Of a stretch of 64,000 bases of DNA, positions 25,063-35,136 are shown one piece after another; within the stretch, counting starts at the first letter, position 1; each line of letters begins with the position of its first letter. Both the position numbers and the translations under genes were made by a program. The stretch comes from Gaiellaceae bacterium (GTDB lineage Bacteria; Actinomycetota; Thermoleophilia; Gaiellales; Gaiellaceae): positions 682,001 to 746,000 of the forward strand of contig BPGK01000001.1 of NCBI GenBank assembly GCA_026002995.1, written 5' to 3'. A model generated the notes under the pieces. That model searched no databases. It was not told where the DNA came from and saw only the letters and a program-made list of their open reading frames with translations.

Positions 25063-26973
25063 ATGGGCAAGACCATCGGCATCGATCTCGGGACGACCAA
25101 CTCCTGCATGGCCGTCCTCGAAGGCTCCGAGCCGACCGTCATCCCGAACGCCGAGGGCGGCCGCACGACGCCGTCCGTCGTCGCGTTCGGCCGCGACGGG
25201 CAGCGGCTCGTGGGGGCACCTGCCAAGCGCCAGCAGGTGACCAACCCGAAGAACACGATCTTCTCGATCAAGCGGTTCATGGGGCGCAAGTACGACGAGG
25301 TCACCGAGGAGATGAAGATCGTCCCCTACGAGGTCGTGAAGGGCCCGAACGGGGACGTGCGGGTGAAGGTGGAGGGGAAGGAGTACGCGCCGCCGGAGAT
25401 CTCGGCGATGATCCTCCAGAAGCTCAAGCGGGACGCTGAGGCGTACCTGGGTGAGCCCGTCACCGACGCGGTCATCACCGTTCCGGCCTACTTCAACAAC
25501 GCGCAGCGCGAGGCGACGAAGGACGCGGGCAAGATCGCCGGGCTCAACGTCCTGCGCATCATCAACGAGCCGACCGCGGCCGCGCTCGCCTACGGGCTCG
25601 ACAAGGAGGGCGCGGAGCAGACGATCCTCGTCTTCGACCTCGGTGGGGGCACCTTCGACGTCTCCGTGCTCGAGCTCGGCGACGGCGTGTTCGAGGTGAA
25701 GGCGACGAACGGCGACAACCACCTCGGGGGCGACAACTTCGACAAGGCGATCGTCGACTGGATGACGGCCGAGTTCAAGCGCGACCACGGGATCGACCTC
25801 TCGCAGGACCCGATGGCGCTGCAGCGCCTCTACGAGGCGGCCGAGAAGGCGAAGATCGAGCTCTCCTCGACGATGACGACGCAGATCAACCTGCCGTTCA
25901 TCACCGCGACTCCGGAGGGCCCGAAGCACCTCGACCTGCAGCTCACGCGCGCGAAGCTCGACGAGCTCACGCACGACCTGCTCGAGCGCACGGTCGAGCC
26001 GACGCGCAAGGCGCTCGCCGACGCAGGTCTCGCCGCGTCCGACATCGACCACGTCGTCCTCGTCGGCGGCATGACGCGGATGCCGGCGGTGCAGGAGAAG
26101 GTCAAGGAGCTCATTGGCCGCGAGCCGCACAAGGGCGTGAACCCGGACGAGGTCGTCGCCGTCGGCGCGGCGATCCAGGCCGGCGTCCTCAAGGGCGAGG
26201 TGAAGGACGTCCTGCTCCTCGACGTGACCCCGCTCTCGCTCGGCATCGAGACGAAGGGCGGTGTCTTCACGAAGCTCATCGAGCGCAACACGACGATCCC
26301 GACGCGCAAGTCGGAGATCTTCACGACCGCCGAGGACAACCAGCCCTCGGTCGAGATCCACGTCGCGCAGGGCGAGTCCGAGATGGTCGCCTTCAACAAG
26401 ACCCTCGGGAAGTTCCAGCTCGTCGGGATCCCGCCCGCGCCGCGTGGCGTGCCGCAGATCGAGGTCACGTTCGACATCGACGCGAACGGGATCATCCACG
26501 TCTCGGCGAAGGACCTCGGGACCGGGAACGAGCAGCAAATCCGGATCGAGGGCGGCTCCGGCCTGACCGAGGACGAGGTCGAGCGGATGATCAAGGAGGC
26601 CGAGGCGCACGCCGAGGAGGCGCATCGGCTCCGCGAGCTCGCGGACGCGCGCAACGCCGGCGAGCAGCTCGCCTACCAGACGGAGCGCACCCTCGCCGAG
26701 CATCGCGACAAGCTCCCCGAGGCCGAGGCGTCGACGATCGAGGGCCGGATCATGGAGCTCCGGCAGGCGATCGAGGGCACCGACCTGGCGGAGATCCGCG
26801 CCAAGACCCAGGCGCTCGAGGAGGCCTCGCGCTCGCTCGCGGACGCGATCTACGCGCAGGCGGCTGCGCAGGCGGCCTCGCAGGCCTCGGGCAACGGCGG
26901 CTCGACCGAAGACGAGGTCGTCGAGGACGCCGACTACGAGGTCATCGACGAGGAGGAGGCGGCGCGCTCGTGA
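25063..26973 (+). CDS. dnaK: Molecular chaperone DnaK (Hsp70)
   Basis: 636 residues. ATPase domain motifs are [12 protein letters not shown] at the start, [14 protein letters not shown] and [13 protein letters not shown]; a linker [16 protein letters not shown] leads to the substrate domain and a lid ending in a Gly/Ser/Glu-rich tail. It refolds proteins with GrpE and DnaJ, whose genes follow. The ATG at 25063 is preceded by GGAAGGAG 11 bases upstream and matches the family N-terminus; in-frame codons further upstream were discarded. It is the first gene of the dnaK-grpE-dnaJ-hspR-clpB operon. Confidence 0.98.
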   Translation: MGKTIGIDLGTTNSCMAVLEGSEPTVIPNAEGGRTTPSVVAFGRDGQRLVGAPAKRQQVTNPKNTIFSIKRFMGRKYDEVTEEMKIVPYEVVKGPNGDVRVKVEGKEYAPPEISAMILQKLKRDAEAYLGEPVTDAVITVPAYFNNAQREATKDAGKIAGLNVLRIINEPTAAALAYGLDKEGAEQTILVFDLGGGTFDVSVLELGDGVFEVKATNGDNHLGGDNFDKAIVDWMTAEFKRDHGIDLSQDPMALQRLYEAAEKAKIELSSTMTTQINLPFITATPEGPKHLDLQLTRAKLDELTHDLLERTVEPTRKALADAGLAASDIDHVVLVGGMTRMPAVQEKVKELIGREPHKGVNPDEVVAVGAAIQAGVLKGEVKDVLLLDVTPLSLGIETKGGVFTKLIERNTTIPTRKSEIFTTAEDNQPSVEIHVAQGESEMVAFNKTLGKFQLVGIPPAPRGVPQIEVTFDIDANGIIHVSAKDLGTGNEQQIRIEGGSGLTEDEVERMIKEAEAHAEEAHRLRELADARNAGEQLAYQTERTLAEHRDKLPEAEASTIEGRIMELRQAIEGTDLAEIRAKTQALEEASRSLADAIYAQAAAQAASQASGNGGSTEDEVVEDADYEVIDEEEAARS

Positions 26974-27497
26974 CGCACGAGATCGGAGAGCACGACGTCG
27001 TCGAGACGCAGGAGCCGGCCGGGCCGGCTCCTGCGCCCACGGACGCGCCCGAGAACGACGCGCTCGCCCGCGTCATCGCCGAGCGAGACGAGTACCTCGC
27101 GCTCGCGCAGCGCGTTCAAGCGGACTTCGACAACTACCGCAAGCGGGCGGCGCGCGAGCAGGAGCGGCTCGTCGCCCACGCGCACGAGCGCATCGTCCGG
27201 GAGCTGCTGCCGATCCTCGACGACCTCGAGCGTGCGCTCGAGGCGGCCGAGCGTCACGAGGAGGCGCAGCTCGTGGAGGGCGTCAGGCTCGTCGAGCAGG
27301 CGCTGCGCAAGGTGCTCGAGAAGGAGGGGCTCGTGGAGATCGAGGCCGACGGCCCGTTCGATCCGCACGTGCACGAGGCGATGCTGGCCGAGGAGCGCGA
27401 CGGGACGGAGCCGGGCGCGGTGCTCGAGGTCGTCCAGCGCGGCTACCGGCTCGGTGACAAGGTCATCCGACCCGCGCGCGTGATCGTGTCGTCGTGA
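26970..27497 (+). CDS. grpE: Nucleotide exchange factor GrpE
   Basis: 175 residues. An acidic disordered N-terminus (1-35), a long coiled coil (about 40-95; [18 protein letters not shown]) and a C-terminal beta domain ending in the family-type [23 protein letters not shown]. It releases ADP from DnaK. The GTG overlaps the dnaK stop by four bases, so the two are translationally coupled. Confidence 0.97.
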   Translation: MTHEIGEHDVVETQEPAGPAPAPTDAPENDALARVIAERDEYLALAQRVQADFDNYRKRAAREQERLVAHAHERIVRELLPILDDLERALEAAERHEEAQLVEGVRLVEQALRKVLEKEGLVEIEADGPFDPHVHEAMLAEERDGTEPGAVLEVVQRGYRLGDKVIRPARVIVSS

Positions 27498-27498
27498 G

Positions 27499-28593
27499 AT
27501 GGCTGCCGTGAAGTCCCCCTACGAGATCCTCGGCGTGTCGAGAAACGCCTCGGACGAGGAGATCAAGAAGGCGTACCGCAAGCTCGCGCGCCAGCTCCAT
27601 CCCGACCGGAACCCGGACGACCCGGAGGCGGAGGAGCGCTTCAAGGAGGTTCAGGGCGCGTACGACCTGCTCTCCGATCCCGAGAAGCGGAAGGCCTACG
27701 ACACGTTCGGCGCCTCTGGGCCGCGCGGGTTCCCCGGCGGCGCCGGCACCGGCAGCGTGCGCTTCGAGGACTTCGACTTCGGGAGCCTCGGCGACCTCTT
27801 CGGCATGTTCGGCGGTGGCCGGCGCGGAGCGGGACGGCAGCCCGTGCGCGGGAACGACCTCGAGGCGCACGTCCGCGTCTCGTTCGAGGACTCCCTGCGA
27901 GGCGCACAGGTACGCGTCCCGGTCTCGGCCGAGACGGCGTGCTCGACGTGCGGAGGCACCGGCGCCGAGCCCGGCACGGCCCCCGTCACCTGTCCGCAGT
28001 GCCAGGGCCGTGGCGTCGTCTCCGAGGCGCAGGGGCTCTTCGCCTTCTCGCAGCCGTGCCCGCGCTGCCGCGGGAACGGGACGGTCGTCGAGCGGCCGTG
28101 CCGCGCGTGCCGGGGCACCGGGCGCGAGCGCAAGACGAAGCGCTACGCGGTAACGATCCCGCCTGGCGCGAAGACGGGGACGAGGATCCGGCTGAAAGGA
28201 AAGGGCGAGCCGGGTCGCAACGGCGGGCCTCCCGGAGACCTGTACGTCGTCGTCGACGTCGAGCCCTCGCCGCTCTTCGAGCGGCGCGGCGCCGACCTCG
28301 TCCTCGACGTCCCCGTGACGTACGCCGAAGCGGCGCTCGGCGCCACGGTCGAGATCCCGACCCCGGATGGGCCGGTGGCGCTGAAGATCCCCGCCGGCAC
28401 CGAGAGCGGCAAGCTCCTGCGCGTCAAGGGGCGCGGTGCCCCGCGGCTCTCGGGCGGCGGCCGGGGCGACCTGCTCGCCCGCGTGAAGGTGACCGTGCCG
28501 AAGAAGCTCACGAAGGCCGAGCGCGAGGCGCTCGAGGCCTACAGCAAGGTGTCGCGCGAGCGACCGCGCGAGCGCTTCGCGGGGGTGAGGTGA
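27499..28593 (+). CDS. dnaJ: Chaperone DnaJ (Hsp40)
   Basis: 364 residues. The J domain (1-70) has the HPD motif in [10 protein letters not shown], followed by a Gly/Phe region (75-110) and four CxxCxGxG zinc repeats ([32 protein letters not shown]), then two C-terminal substrate domains. It stimulates DnaK ATPase and delivers clients. It starts 1 base after the grpE stop. Full-length type I DnaJ, not a CbpA-like shortened form. Confidence 0.97.
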   Translation: MAAVKSPYEILGVSRNASDEEIKKAYRKLARQLHPDRNPDDPEAEERFKEVQGAYDLLSDPEKRKAYDTFGASGPRGFPGGAGTGSVRFEDFDFGSLGDLFGMFGGGRRGAGRQPVRGNDLEAHVRVSFEDSLRGAQVRVPVSAETACSTCGGTGAEPGTAPVTCPQCQGRGVVSEAQGLFAFSQPCPRCRGNGTVVERPCRACRGTGRERKTKRYAVTIPPGAKTGTRIRLKGKGEPGRNGGPPGDLYVVVDVEPSPLFERRGADLVLDVPVTYAEAALGATVEIPTPDGPVALKIPAGTESGKLLRVKGRGAPRLSGGGRGDLLARVKVTVPKKLTKAEREALEAYSKVSRERPRERFAGVR

Positions 28594-28594
28594 G

Positions 28595-28960
28595 ATGACC
28601 GATCGGCCGCGCTACATGATCTCCGTCGCCGCCGAGCTCGTCGGCATGCACCCGCAGACGCTGCGCATGTACGAGGCCAAGGGACTCGTCCGACCGGCGC
28701 GGACCCCGGGCGGGACACGGCTCTACTCCGACGCCGACATCGAGCGCCTGCGTCTCATCCAGCGCCTCACGACGGAGGTCGGGCTCAACCTGGCGGGCGT
28801 CGAGCACGTTCTCCGCCTCCAGGACGAGCTCGAGCGGACGCGCGCGCGGATGGAGCGCCTCGAGCGGGAGCTGCGCGCCGAGATCGCGAACGTGCACCGC
28901 TCGTACCGTCGCGAGCTCGTTCTCTACCAACCACCCAAACATCCCGTAAGGAGGGCGTAG
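28595..28960 (+). CDS. hspR: Heat-shock repressor HspR (MerR family)
   Basis: 121 residues. A winged-helix MerR domain (7-75; [20 protein letters not shown], then [17 protein letters not shown]) is followed by a coiled coil. It sits in the dnaK operon as in Streptomyces and Mycobacterium, where HspR with DnaK represses the operon by binding HAIR sequences, giving feedback on free DnaK. It starts 1 base after the dnaJ stop. Its TAG stop is part of an inserted palindromic repeat, so the C-terminus may have been altered by insertion. Confidence 0.95.
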   Translation: MTDRPRYMISVAAELVGMHPQTLRMYEAKGLVRPARTPGGTRLYSDADIERLRLIQRLTTEVGLNLAGVEHVLRLQDELERTRARMERLERELRAEIANVHRSYRRELVLYQPPKHPVRRA

Positions 28961-28980
28961 GGGCGAGGCGTGCCTCGCCC
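28948..28980 (+). repeat. REP-like palindrome between clpB ribosome site and start
   Basis: A perfect 9-bp palindrome (28961-28969 with 28972-28980, arm GGGCGAGGC) follows the bases GTAG that hold the hspR stop. A ribosome site AAGGAGG (28948-28954) lies upstream, 34 bases from the clpB ATG, with the hairpin between them. The same GTAGGGGCGAGGC motif occurs at the junctions of the 189-bp tandem array near 35800. Confidence 0.8.
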
Positions 28981-28988
28981 GAAGCGAC

Positions 28989-31469
28989 ATGGACTTCCAG
29001 AAACTGACACTGAAGAGCCAAGAGGCCGTCGCGGGAGCGCAGGAGCTCGCTCGGCGCGGCGGGAATCCGGAGGTCACCCCCGACCACCTGCTGATCGCGC
29101 TCCTCGATCAGGAGCTGCCGCGGACGCTCGTCGATCGCGCCGGCTACGGGGCGGCGGAGCTGCGCGCCGAGGCAGAGGCGCGCCTGCGAGCGCAGCCCTC
29201 GGTCTCGGGCGCGGCCGTGCAACCACGCGCGTCGGCGGCCTTCGCGCGTGCTCTCGATCGCGCGTTCGAGGAGATGCGCGCGCTCGGGGACGAGTTCGTC
29301 TCCGTCGAGCACCTGCTCCTCGCGCTCGAGGTCGTCCCGCGGGACGCTCTCCTCGCCGCGCTCCAGCAGATCCGCGGCGGTCAGCGCGTGACCTCGCAGG
29401 ATCCAGAGGGCAGCTACCAGGCGCTCGAGCGCTACGGCCGCGACCTGACCGCGCTCGCGGAGGCGGGCAAGCTCGACCCCGTCGTCGGCCGCGACGAGGA
29501 GATCCGCCGTGTGATCCAGGTGCTCTCACGGCGAACGAAGAACAACCCGGTACTGATAGGCGAGCCCGGGGTGGGGAAGACCGCGATCGTCGAGGGCCTC
29601 GCGCAGCGGATCGTCGCGGGCGACGTCCCCGAGGGGCTGAAGGGCAAGCGCGTGTGGGCGCTCGACATCGGCGCGCTCCTCGCGGGGTCGAAGTACCGCG
29701 GAGAGTTCGAGGAGCGGCTGAAGGCCGTGCTCTCGGAGATCCAGAACGCTGCGGGCGAGATCATCCTCTTTATCGACGAGCTGCACACGATCGTCGGCGC
29801 GGGCGCCGCCGAGGGCGCGGTCGACGCGGCCAACATGCTGAAGCCGATGCTCGCCCGTGGCGAGCTGCGCGCGATCGGTGCGACGACGCTCGACGAGTAC
29901 CGCGAGCACATCGAGAAGGATCCGGCGCTCGAGCGGCGCTTCCAGCCCGTCTTCGTCGGCGAGCCGTCGGTGGCGGACACGATCGCGATCCTGCGCGGGC
30001 TCAAGGAGCGCTACGAGGCGCACCACGGCGTCGAGATCCGCGACTCCGCGCTCGTCGCGGCGGCCGTGCTCTCCGACCGCTACATCGCCGACCGCTTCCT
30101 GCCGGACAAGGCGATCGACCTCGTCGACGAGGCCGCCTCGCGGCTGCGCATGGAGATCGACTCGTCCCCCGTGGAGCTCGACGAGGCCGAGCGGCGCGTG
30201 CGCCAGCTCGAGATCGAGCTCGCCGGGATGGCCAACGAGTCGCCCGATACGCGTGCCCCCGTCGAGCGCGAGCTCGCCGAGGCGAAGGCGGCGCGGGACG
30301 AGCTCGCCGCCCGCTGGGCGCGTGAGAAGGAGTCGCTCCAGCGTGTGGCCGAGATCAAGCGGCAGCTCGACGAGCTCCGCATGGAGGCCGAGCGCGAGGA
30401 GCGTGCCGGCAACCTCGCCCGTGTGGCCGAGATCCGGTACGGGATCCTCCCCGAGCTCGAGAAGGAGCTCGCCGAGCGCGAGCAGCCGACCGAGGAGCCG
30501 ATGGTGAAAGAGGAGGTCGACGAGGACGACATCGCGGCCGTCGTCGCGTCGTGGACGGGGATCCCCGTCTCGCGGCTGCTCGAGGGCGAGGTCGAGAAGC
30601 TGATCCACATGGAGGAGCGCCTCCACCAGCGGGTCGTCGGCCAAGACGAAGCGGTCGAGGCCGTGTCGAACGCGCTCCGGCGCGCCCGCTCGGGCCTCCA
30701 GGATCCGAACCGGCCGATCGGCTCCTTCATCTTCCTCGGCCCGACCGGCGTGGGGAAGACGGAGCTCGCCCGCGCGCTCGCCGAGTTCATGTTCGACGAC
30801 GAGCGGGCGATGGTTCGGCTCGACATGTCCGAGTACCAGGAGCGGCATACGGTCTCCCGCCTCGTGGGCGCGCCGCCCGGCTACGTCGGCTACGAGGAGG
30901 GCGGCCAGCTCACCGAGGCCGTGCGGCGGCGCCCGTACGCGGTCGTCCTCCTCGACGAGATCGAGAAGGCGCATCCGGAGGTCTTCGACATCCTCCTGCA
31001 GCTCCTCGACGACGGGCGGCTGACGGATGGGCACGGGCGCACCGTCGACTTTCGCAACACGGTCGTGATCATGACCTCGAACATCCGCTCGCCGGAGGAG
31101 CTGCGCGAGCGCTTCCGGCCCGAGTTCCTGAACCGCATCGACGAAGTCGTCGTCTTCAAGCCGCTGACCCGCGAGCAGCTCGCCGAGATCGTCGAGCTCC
31201 AGCTCGGGCGGCTACGGGAGCGCCTCGCCGAGCGTGGGATCTCGCTCGAGGTCACCGAGGCGGCGAAGGAGCTCCTCGCCGAGGAGGGCTGGGATCCCGC
31301 CTACGGGGCGCGGCCGCTCAAGCGCGCGATCCAGCGGCTGCTCGAGAACCCGCTCGCGCGGGCGCTGCTCGAGGGGCGCTTCGCCGAGGGCGACACCGTG
31401 CGGGTGGACGCGGCCGACGGCGAGCTCGTCTTCGAGCGGGTCGAGGCGGCCGAGACGGCTGCGGCGTAA
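28989..31469 (+). CDS. clpB: ATP-dependent disaggregase ClpB (Hsp100)
   Basis: 826 residues. Clp N-domain (1-140), AAA1 with Walker A GEPGVGKT and [11 protein letters not shown], a coiled-coil middle domain (about 390-500), and AAA2 with GPTGVGKT and the arginine-finger region. With DnaK it resolves protein aggregates. It is shorter than typical ClpB (about 860); part of the gap is between MTSNIRSP and [10 protein letters not shown], where few linker residues remain. The start codon is separated from the likely ribosome site by a palindromic repeat. The stop abuts the GGGGTCAGGTC repeat. Confidence 0.97.
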   Translation: MDFQKLTLKSQEAVAGAQELARRGGNPEVTPDHLLIALLDQELPRTLVDRAGYGAAELRAEAEARLRAQPSVSGAAVQPRASAAFARALDRAFEEMRALGDEFVSVEHLLLALEVVPRDALLAALQQIRGGQRVTSQDPEGSYQALERYGRDLTALAEAGKLDPVVGRDEEIRRVIQVLSRRTKNNPVLIGEPGVGKTAIVEGLAQRIVAGDVPEGLKGKRVWALDIGALLAGSKYRGEFEERLKAVLSEIQNAAGEIILFIDELHTIVGAGAAEGAVDAANMLKPMLARGELRAIGATTLDEYREHIEKDPALERRFQPVFVGEPSVADTIAILRGLKERYEAHHGVEIRDSALVAAAVLSDRYIADRFLPDKAIDLVDEAASRLRMEIDSSPVELDEAERRVRQLEIELAGMANESPDTRAPVERELAEAKAARDELAARWAREKESLQRVAEIKRQLDELRMEAEREERAGNLARVAEIRYGILPELEKELAEREQPTEEPMVKEEVDEDDIAAVVASWTGIPVSRLLEGEVEKLIHMEERLHQRVVGQDEAVEAVSNALRRARSGLQDPNRPIGSFIFLGPTGVGKTELARALAEFMFDDERAMVRLDMSEYQERHTVSRLVGAPPGYVGYEEGGQLTEAVRRRPYAVVLLDEIEKAHPEVFDILLQLLDDGRLTDGHGRTVDFRNTVVIMTSNIRSPEELRERFRPEFLNRIDEVVVFKPLTREQLAEIVELQLGRLRERLAERGISLEVTEAAKELLAEEGWDPAYGARPLKRAIQRLLENPLARALLEGRFAEGDTVRVDAADGELVFERVEAAETAAA

Positions 31470-31579
31470 ACAGGGGTCAGGTCTTCCACGTTCCACCCCC
31501 CGCGCTCCATCGCGCGGACGAACGTCGGCCCGAGCTCGGGCGTGGAGAGACGTGCAACAAGTCGGACCTGACCCCTGTT
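31469..31579. repeat. Dispersed repeat copy 2: 111-bp unit with 15-bp terminal inverted repeats
   Basis: AACAGGGGTCAGGTC (31469-31483) is exactly inverted as GACCTGACCCCTGTT (31565-31579). The left end starts at the last base of the clpB TAA stop. Between them lies a non-coding 81-bp stretch ending in GACGTGCAACAAGTCG. The structure resembles a MITE or a pair of REP sequences. No transposase is in the window. Confidence 0.75.
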
Positions 31580-31587
31580 GCGGACCC

Positions 31588-31620
31588 GAGACGTGCAACG
31601 AGTCGGACCTGACCCCCGTT
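31588..31620 (-). repeat. Dispersed repeat copy 3 (second right end)
   Basis: A near copy of the right end at 31547-31579: both read GAGACGTGCAAC(A/G)AGTCGG and then GACCTGACCCC(C/T)GTT. It is the tandem duplicate of that half, oriented toward the collagen-like genes. The remaining bases to 31702 hold no recognisable feature. Confidence 0.7.
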
Positions 31621-31702
31621 TCGCGCACTCCCGCTTGTCGAACACCACGATCGCGTGCGCGCGCGGCCGGCCGAGCGCTCCCGTCGTGCGCTGTGGTGTG
31701 GT

Positions 31703-32449
31703 CTACTCGACGCGGAGGAGAGCGCCCTGCAGGGTCAGGAGCGTCTGCTCGAGCATGCCCCCGCACACGATGGCGAGCGTGTCCTCGCGCTCGTCGTCGG
31801 CGATCGCAACCATGACGATGGCCGTTCGGGCAGCCACCGTGGGGTCGCTCGATCGAGCGCGGACGAGTTGGACTCCCCGGCCCTCGTCGACGATGGCCCA
31901 GCACCACGCCTGGGGCGTCGACGAGGCAGCCGTGCTCGCGACCACCCGGATGACGACAGCCCAGCGGGATCCTGCAGGGAGCGGGACGTGGTGATAGACG
32001 TCGTCGCTCCCGAAGTGGACGACCGAGACGGGGATCACCTCGTCGAGCCCGGCCCCCGCGGGGCCGGGCGGCCCCGCGGGCCCCGGAGGCCCAACCGGCC
32101 CAGGGGGCCCGGGTGGACCGGCAGCGCCCTGAGCTCCCGCCGGCCCAGCGGGCCCACGCGGACCCGGGGCGCCCTGTGGGCCTGCTGGGCCGCTCTCACC
32201 CACGTCTCCGGGAGCGCCGGCAGGCCCGCGGCGCCCCGGGGGGCCCGGCAGCCCGTCGCGACGCCAGCTCACCGCTCGCTCGGTTCGACGGCAGCGCTCT
32301 CCTGCCCGGCGGAGGCGGACGTCACCGTCGTTCCGCTCCACGCAGACGTGCACGAGTGAACGCGAGGAGAGCTCGCCCCGCGAGCCGAGCGTGGCCGCCG
32401 TCGTCCCGAGCCCTGCTGCCAGCGAGACCACGAGCGCGAGGCGGAGCAC
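31703..32449 (-). CDS. Secreted collagen-like protein 2
   Basis: 248 residues from GTG 32449 (GAGG 6 bases upstream). A signal peptide ([19 protein letters not shown]) is followed by a short Cys-bounded module (C-V-E-R-n-D-G-D-V-R to [10 protein letters not shown]), then a Gly-X-Y run of about 25 triplets rich in Pro (about residues 72-145), then a beta-rich C-terminal domain with two Cys. It probably forms a collagen-like triple helix outside the cell. The start lies 8 bases after the stop of a similar gene, so the two are cotranscribed. Confidence 0.8.
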   Translation of the reverse strand: MLRLALVVSLAAGLGTTAATLGSRGELSSRSLVHVCVERNDGDVRLRRAGERCRRTERAVSWRRDGLPGPPGRRGPAGAPGDVGESGPAGPQGAPGPRGPAGPAGAQGAAGPPGPPGPVGPPGPAGPPGPAGAGLDEVIPVSVVHFGSDDVYHHVPLPAGSRWAVVIRVVASTAASSTPQAWCWAIVDEGRGVQLVRARSSDPTVAARTAIVMVAIADDEREDTLAIVCGGMLEQTLLTLQGALLRVE

Positions 32450-32457
32450 GAGGAGCC

Positions 32458-33225
32458 TCAGGGCGCGACCGCTATCGCGACGGCGTTCGCCTCCACGGCC
32501 ACCTGTGTCCCGACCGCTTCGCAGGTCGCCTGCAGCGGCGTGCCGTCGCTCGCGACGACGCGGGACACGAACAACGCCGCGATCGCGGAGAGGTCGCTCG
32601 TCTGGAACGTCTGCGTGTCCACGATCGACGCGCCCCTCACGATCGTGCAGGTGACCGACCACGGGCCCGAGGCGGGCGGCGAGTCGGGCTCGACCCGGAA
32701 GGTGGCGACGAGCGCGTAGGAGCCCGAGGGCAGTGTGAGCGTCCACATGCTCGCGCTCCCGTCGGCGGGGATGATCGCGCCCGCCGTCTTCTCCCACGCC
32801 GGCGCGCCGACCGGACCGGAAGGACCGGGAGGCCCGGTCGCGCCTTGCGGCCCCTGCGGTCCCGGGGGCCCGGGTGGCCCGGCCGGGCCGGTCGGGCCCG
32901 CGGGCCCCTGCGCTCCGTGCTCGCCGGGAGCCCCGGGAGGGCCCGGCGGGCCGGGGAGCGCTGCGCCGGTCGGCCCAGAGGGCCCTTCAGGCCCTCGTGG
33001 CCCACGGATGTTCCAGACGACCCGGCGCTCGCCGGCGCCGCAGCGCCGAGTCGGGGCGACGAGCCTGAGCGACCCCTCACGGTCGGCGCAAGCGCTGAGC
33101 GTTGTGCGCACCGGGCTCGTCCGCAGCGAGCCCGCGAGGGCCAGTGACGTACCGCCCGCGACGAGGGCGCTCGCTGCGAGCGCGACCGCGAGCGATCGCC
33201 TTCTCGGAGTCGCGCTGACGCCCAT
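32458..33225 (-). CDS. Secreted collagen-like protein 1
   Basis: 255 residues from ATG 33225, where the signal peptide ([21 protein letters not shown]) begins; a longer in-frame extension lacks a signal peptide and was discarded. A Cys-bounded module ([12 protein letters not shown] to [13 protein letters not shown]) precedes about 22 Gly-X-Y triplets (about 75-145), interrupted once at GAALPG, and a C-terminal beta domain of some 110 residues. Its module and order match the downstream paralogue. TACCGT 9 bases upstream is a possible -10. Surface or spore/capsule role is inference. Confidence 0.82.
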   Translation of the reverse strand: MGVSATPRRRSLAVALAASALVAGGTSLALAGSLRTSPVRTTLSACADREGSLRLVAPTRRCGAGERRVVWNIRGPRGPEGPSGPTGAALPGPPGPPGAPGEHGAQGPAGPTGPAGPPGPPGPQGPQGATGPPGPSGPVGAPAWEKTAGAIIPADGSASMWTLTLPSGSYALVATFRVEPDSPPASGPWSVTCTIVRGASIVDTQTFQTSDLSAIAALFVSRVVASDGTPLQATCEAVGTQVAVEANAVAIAVAP

Positions 33226-33374
33226 CGCCGTACCACGGTAACGCCCCGGTCCGACGAGAGCGGGTGCTCGGCGCCCGTCGGGCTGCGACGGGACGCGCTC
33301 CGGCTCTCTCCAGACGAGCGCCTGAGCGCCGTCTGCAGCCATTCCGGCCTCCTCTGCCCGCGTATGGTGTCTCG

Positions 33375-33815
33375 GTGGGGTCGAGGCCGTACCGGATGAG
33401 CCTCTGGCGGCGTTCCGTGAACGCGCTCGTCCGCCCACTCGCGAGGGTCGGGCTGACCGGGCCGCGGACGTACCTGCTCACGGTGCCGGGGCGGAAGACG
33501 GGGAAGCTCTGGTCGACGCCCGTCTCGATCGTGCAGGAGGGCGAGGCCCGCTGGCTCGTCGCGCCGTACGGCGAGCGGAACTGGGTTCGGAACGCGCGAG
33601 CGGCCGGGTGGGTGGAGCTCCGGCGCGGCCGCCGGAGCGGGCGCTTCGTCGTTTCGGAGCTCTCGCCCGGGGAGGCGGTGCCCGTGCTGCGGCGCTACTA
33701 CGAGCTCGGCCGGGTGACGCGGCCGTTCTTCGACGTGACGCTCTCCTCCTCCGAGGAGGAGTGGCTCGCAGAGGCGCCGCGCCACCCCGTGTTCGCGCTG
33801 CGCCGACCCGAGTAG
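33375..33815 (+). CDS. Deazaflavin (F420)-dependent nitroreductase-family protein
   Basis: 146 residues from GTG 33375, chosen because TATGGT lies 6 bases upstream; ATG 33396 is also possible. The family signature is present: [23 protein letters not shown], then [20 protein letters not shown], matching the Ddn/DUF385 split-barrel fold that binds F420. It probably catalyses a two-electron reduction of a quinone or nitro compound. It is divergent from the collagen-like operon with about 150 bases between. Confidence 0.88.
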   Translation: MGSRPYRMSLWRRSVNALVRPLARVGLTGPRTYLLTVPGRKTGKLWSTPVSIVQEGEARWLVAPYGERNWVRNARAAGWVELRRGRRSGRFVVSELSPGEAVPVLRRYYELGRVTRPFFDVTLSSSEEEWLAEAPRHPVFALRRPE

Positions 33816-33825
33816 CGTTTCCGGC

Positions 33826-34434
33826 ATGACGCTGCTCATCGCCGCCACCGAGGCCGAGCTGTGCGGACAACCGGGACTCGTCTGCGGCGTCGGCCCGGTC
33901 GAAGCGGCGGCGACGACGGCGCGGGCGCTGGCGATCGCCCCTCCTGCTGCGGCTCTCCATGTCGGTCTCGCCGGCGGGTCGGGCCTCGAGCCTGGAACCA
34001 TCGTCCTCGGGACGGAGTCGGTCTTCGTGGACCTTCACGCGGCGATCCCCGTCGTATCGCGTGTCGTGGCGGATGCGTCGCTCCTCGCGGCGCTGCGGGA
34101 CGCACTGCCCGACGCCCTCGCCCTCCCGATCGCGACGAGCGCGGCCGTGGGACGACTTCGTGGCTCTGAGCCACGAGGCACGGGAACGTCGGGCAACGCG
34201 CCGGTCGACGAATCCACCCTCGTGTCGGGCGCCGAGCCGGCGAGCCTGCGAGTGGAAGGGATGGAAGGGTTCGCGGTGCTCCGGGCGTGCGCTCTCGCCG
34301 GAGTGCCGGCGGTCGAGGTGCGCGCGATCTCGAACGAGCTCGGCGAGGCGGATCGCTCGCGCTGGGAGATACCGCGTGCGCTCGAGGCGCTCGGCGCCGC
34401 GCTGCGGCGGATGCTCGCCGCGCTGCCGAAGTAG
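33826..34434 (+). CDS. Futalosine hydrolase-like nucleoside phosphorylase-family protein
   Basis: 202 residues. PNP/UDP-phosphorylase fold with VCGVGPVEAAATTARAL near residue 20, GLAGGSGLEPGTIVLG, and the active-site stretch VEGMEGFAVLRACALAGVP followed by RAISNELGEADRSRWEI. The SNE-G-DRS-W pattern is characteristic of futalosine hydrolase (MqnB) of the alternative menaquinone pathway. No other mqn gene is in the window. The canonical E-M-E nucleoside-binding motif is EGMEG here. TAGCGT lies 7 bases before the ATG. Confidence 0.65.
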   Translation: MTLLIAATEAELCGQPGLVCGVGPVEAAATTARALAIAPPAAALHVGLAGGSGLEPGTIVLGTESVFVDLHAAIPVVSRVVADASLLAALRDALPDALALPIATSAAVGRLRGSEPRGTGTSGNAPVDESTLVSGAEPASLRVEGMEGFAVLRACALAGVPAVEVRAISNELGEADRSRWEIPRALEALGAALRRMLAALPK

Positions 34435-34445
34435 CGTTACCGCCC

Positions 34446-35126
34446 ATGGCGCGTCGTCGGCAGAGCCGCGAGCTTCCTCCGCCCCTTCCCCCGGAGCGGC
34501 GGACGGTCGGGCAGCTCGTCGGCGAGACGATCCGCTGCTACGAGCGCAACTTCTTCAGGGGGATCGCCGTCGGCCTGCCGATCGCCGTGGTCAACGCATT
34601 CGCGTGGAGCGCGTCCGGTGGCGTCCGCTACCTCGTCGTCCCGACCGCGGCTCTGCTCGTAACCCTCGCCTATGTTGCCGCGTGCGCGGTCGTGCTCGAC
34701 GCTCCCCTCCGCTCGCGGAGCGCGCTTACGGCGTTCGCGATCGGCGTTCTCGTTTTTCTCCCCTTCCCGTTCCTCGTGGCGATCTACGTGCTCCCCGGGC
34801 TCGCGTACCTCGCGCTCGTCGGTCTCTCTGTCCCGGCCGCGCTCGTCGAGCGGCTCGGCGTGCGGGCAGCACTCCGCCGCGGTATCTCGCTCGCGCGCGT
34901 CGACTACGTCCATGTGCTCGGAGGCCTCGCCACGCTTGCGCTCATCGTCTTCCTGACGCAGTTCGGGCTCTTCTTCCTCCTCCGCGAGTACGCGGAGAAC
35001 ACGCACCGTGTCGCCGCCACGCTCGCGTCGCTCGTCGTCTCGCCTCTCGTGCTCTTTGGGAGTGCGATCCTCTACGTCGATCAGATGGCTCGGCTACGCT
35101 CGCGTGGGCCAGCCGAGTCTGCGTGA
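34446..35126 (+). CDS. Integral membrane protein of unknown function
   Basis: 226 residues from ATG 34446. A cytoplasmic N-terminus with an ETIRCYERNFFRG segment precedes five or six membrane helices; RAALRRGISLARVDYVHVLGG in the middle is an amphipathic segment reminiscent of glycerophosphodiesterase-type membrane domains (DUF7847-like), though not enough to name it. TAGCGT lies 8 bases before the ATG. It sits between the phosphorylase-like gene and the GYD gene on the same strand. Confidence 0.7.
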   Translation: MARRRQSRELPPPLPPERRTVGQLVGETIRCYERNFFRGIAVGLPIAVVNAFAWSASGGVRYLVVPTAALLVTLAYVAACAVVLDAPLRSRSALTAFAIGVLVFLPFPFLVAIYVLPGLAYLALVGLSVPAALVERLGVRAALRRGISLARVDYVHVLGGLATLALIVFLTQFGLFFLLREYAENTHRVAATLASLVVSPLVLFGSAILYVDQMARLRSRGPAESA

Positions 35127-35136
35127 AAGGAGCGAG

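Noticed and set aside
31469-31620. Insertion sequence with a transposase gene
   Set aside because: Terminal inverted repeats are present but the interior is only 81 bp and has no coding capacity; it can at most be a non-autonomous element.
32458-33438. Collagen-like protein 1 starting at 33438
   Set aside because: The extra N-terminal residues are low-complexity and would bury the signal peptide; ATG 33225 is followed directly by it.
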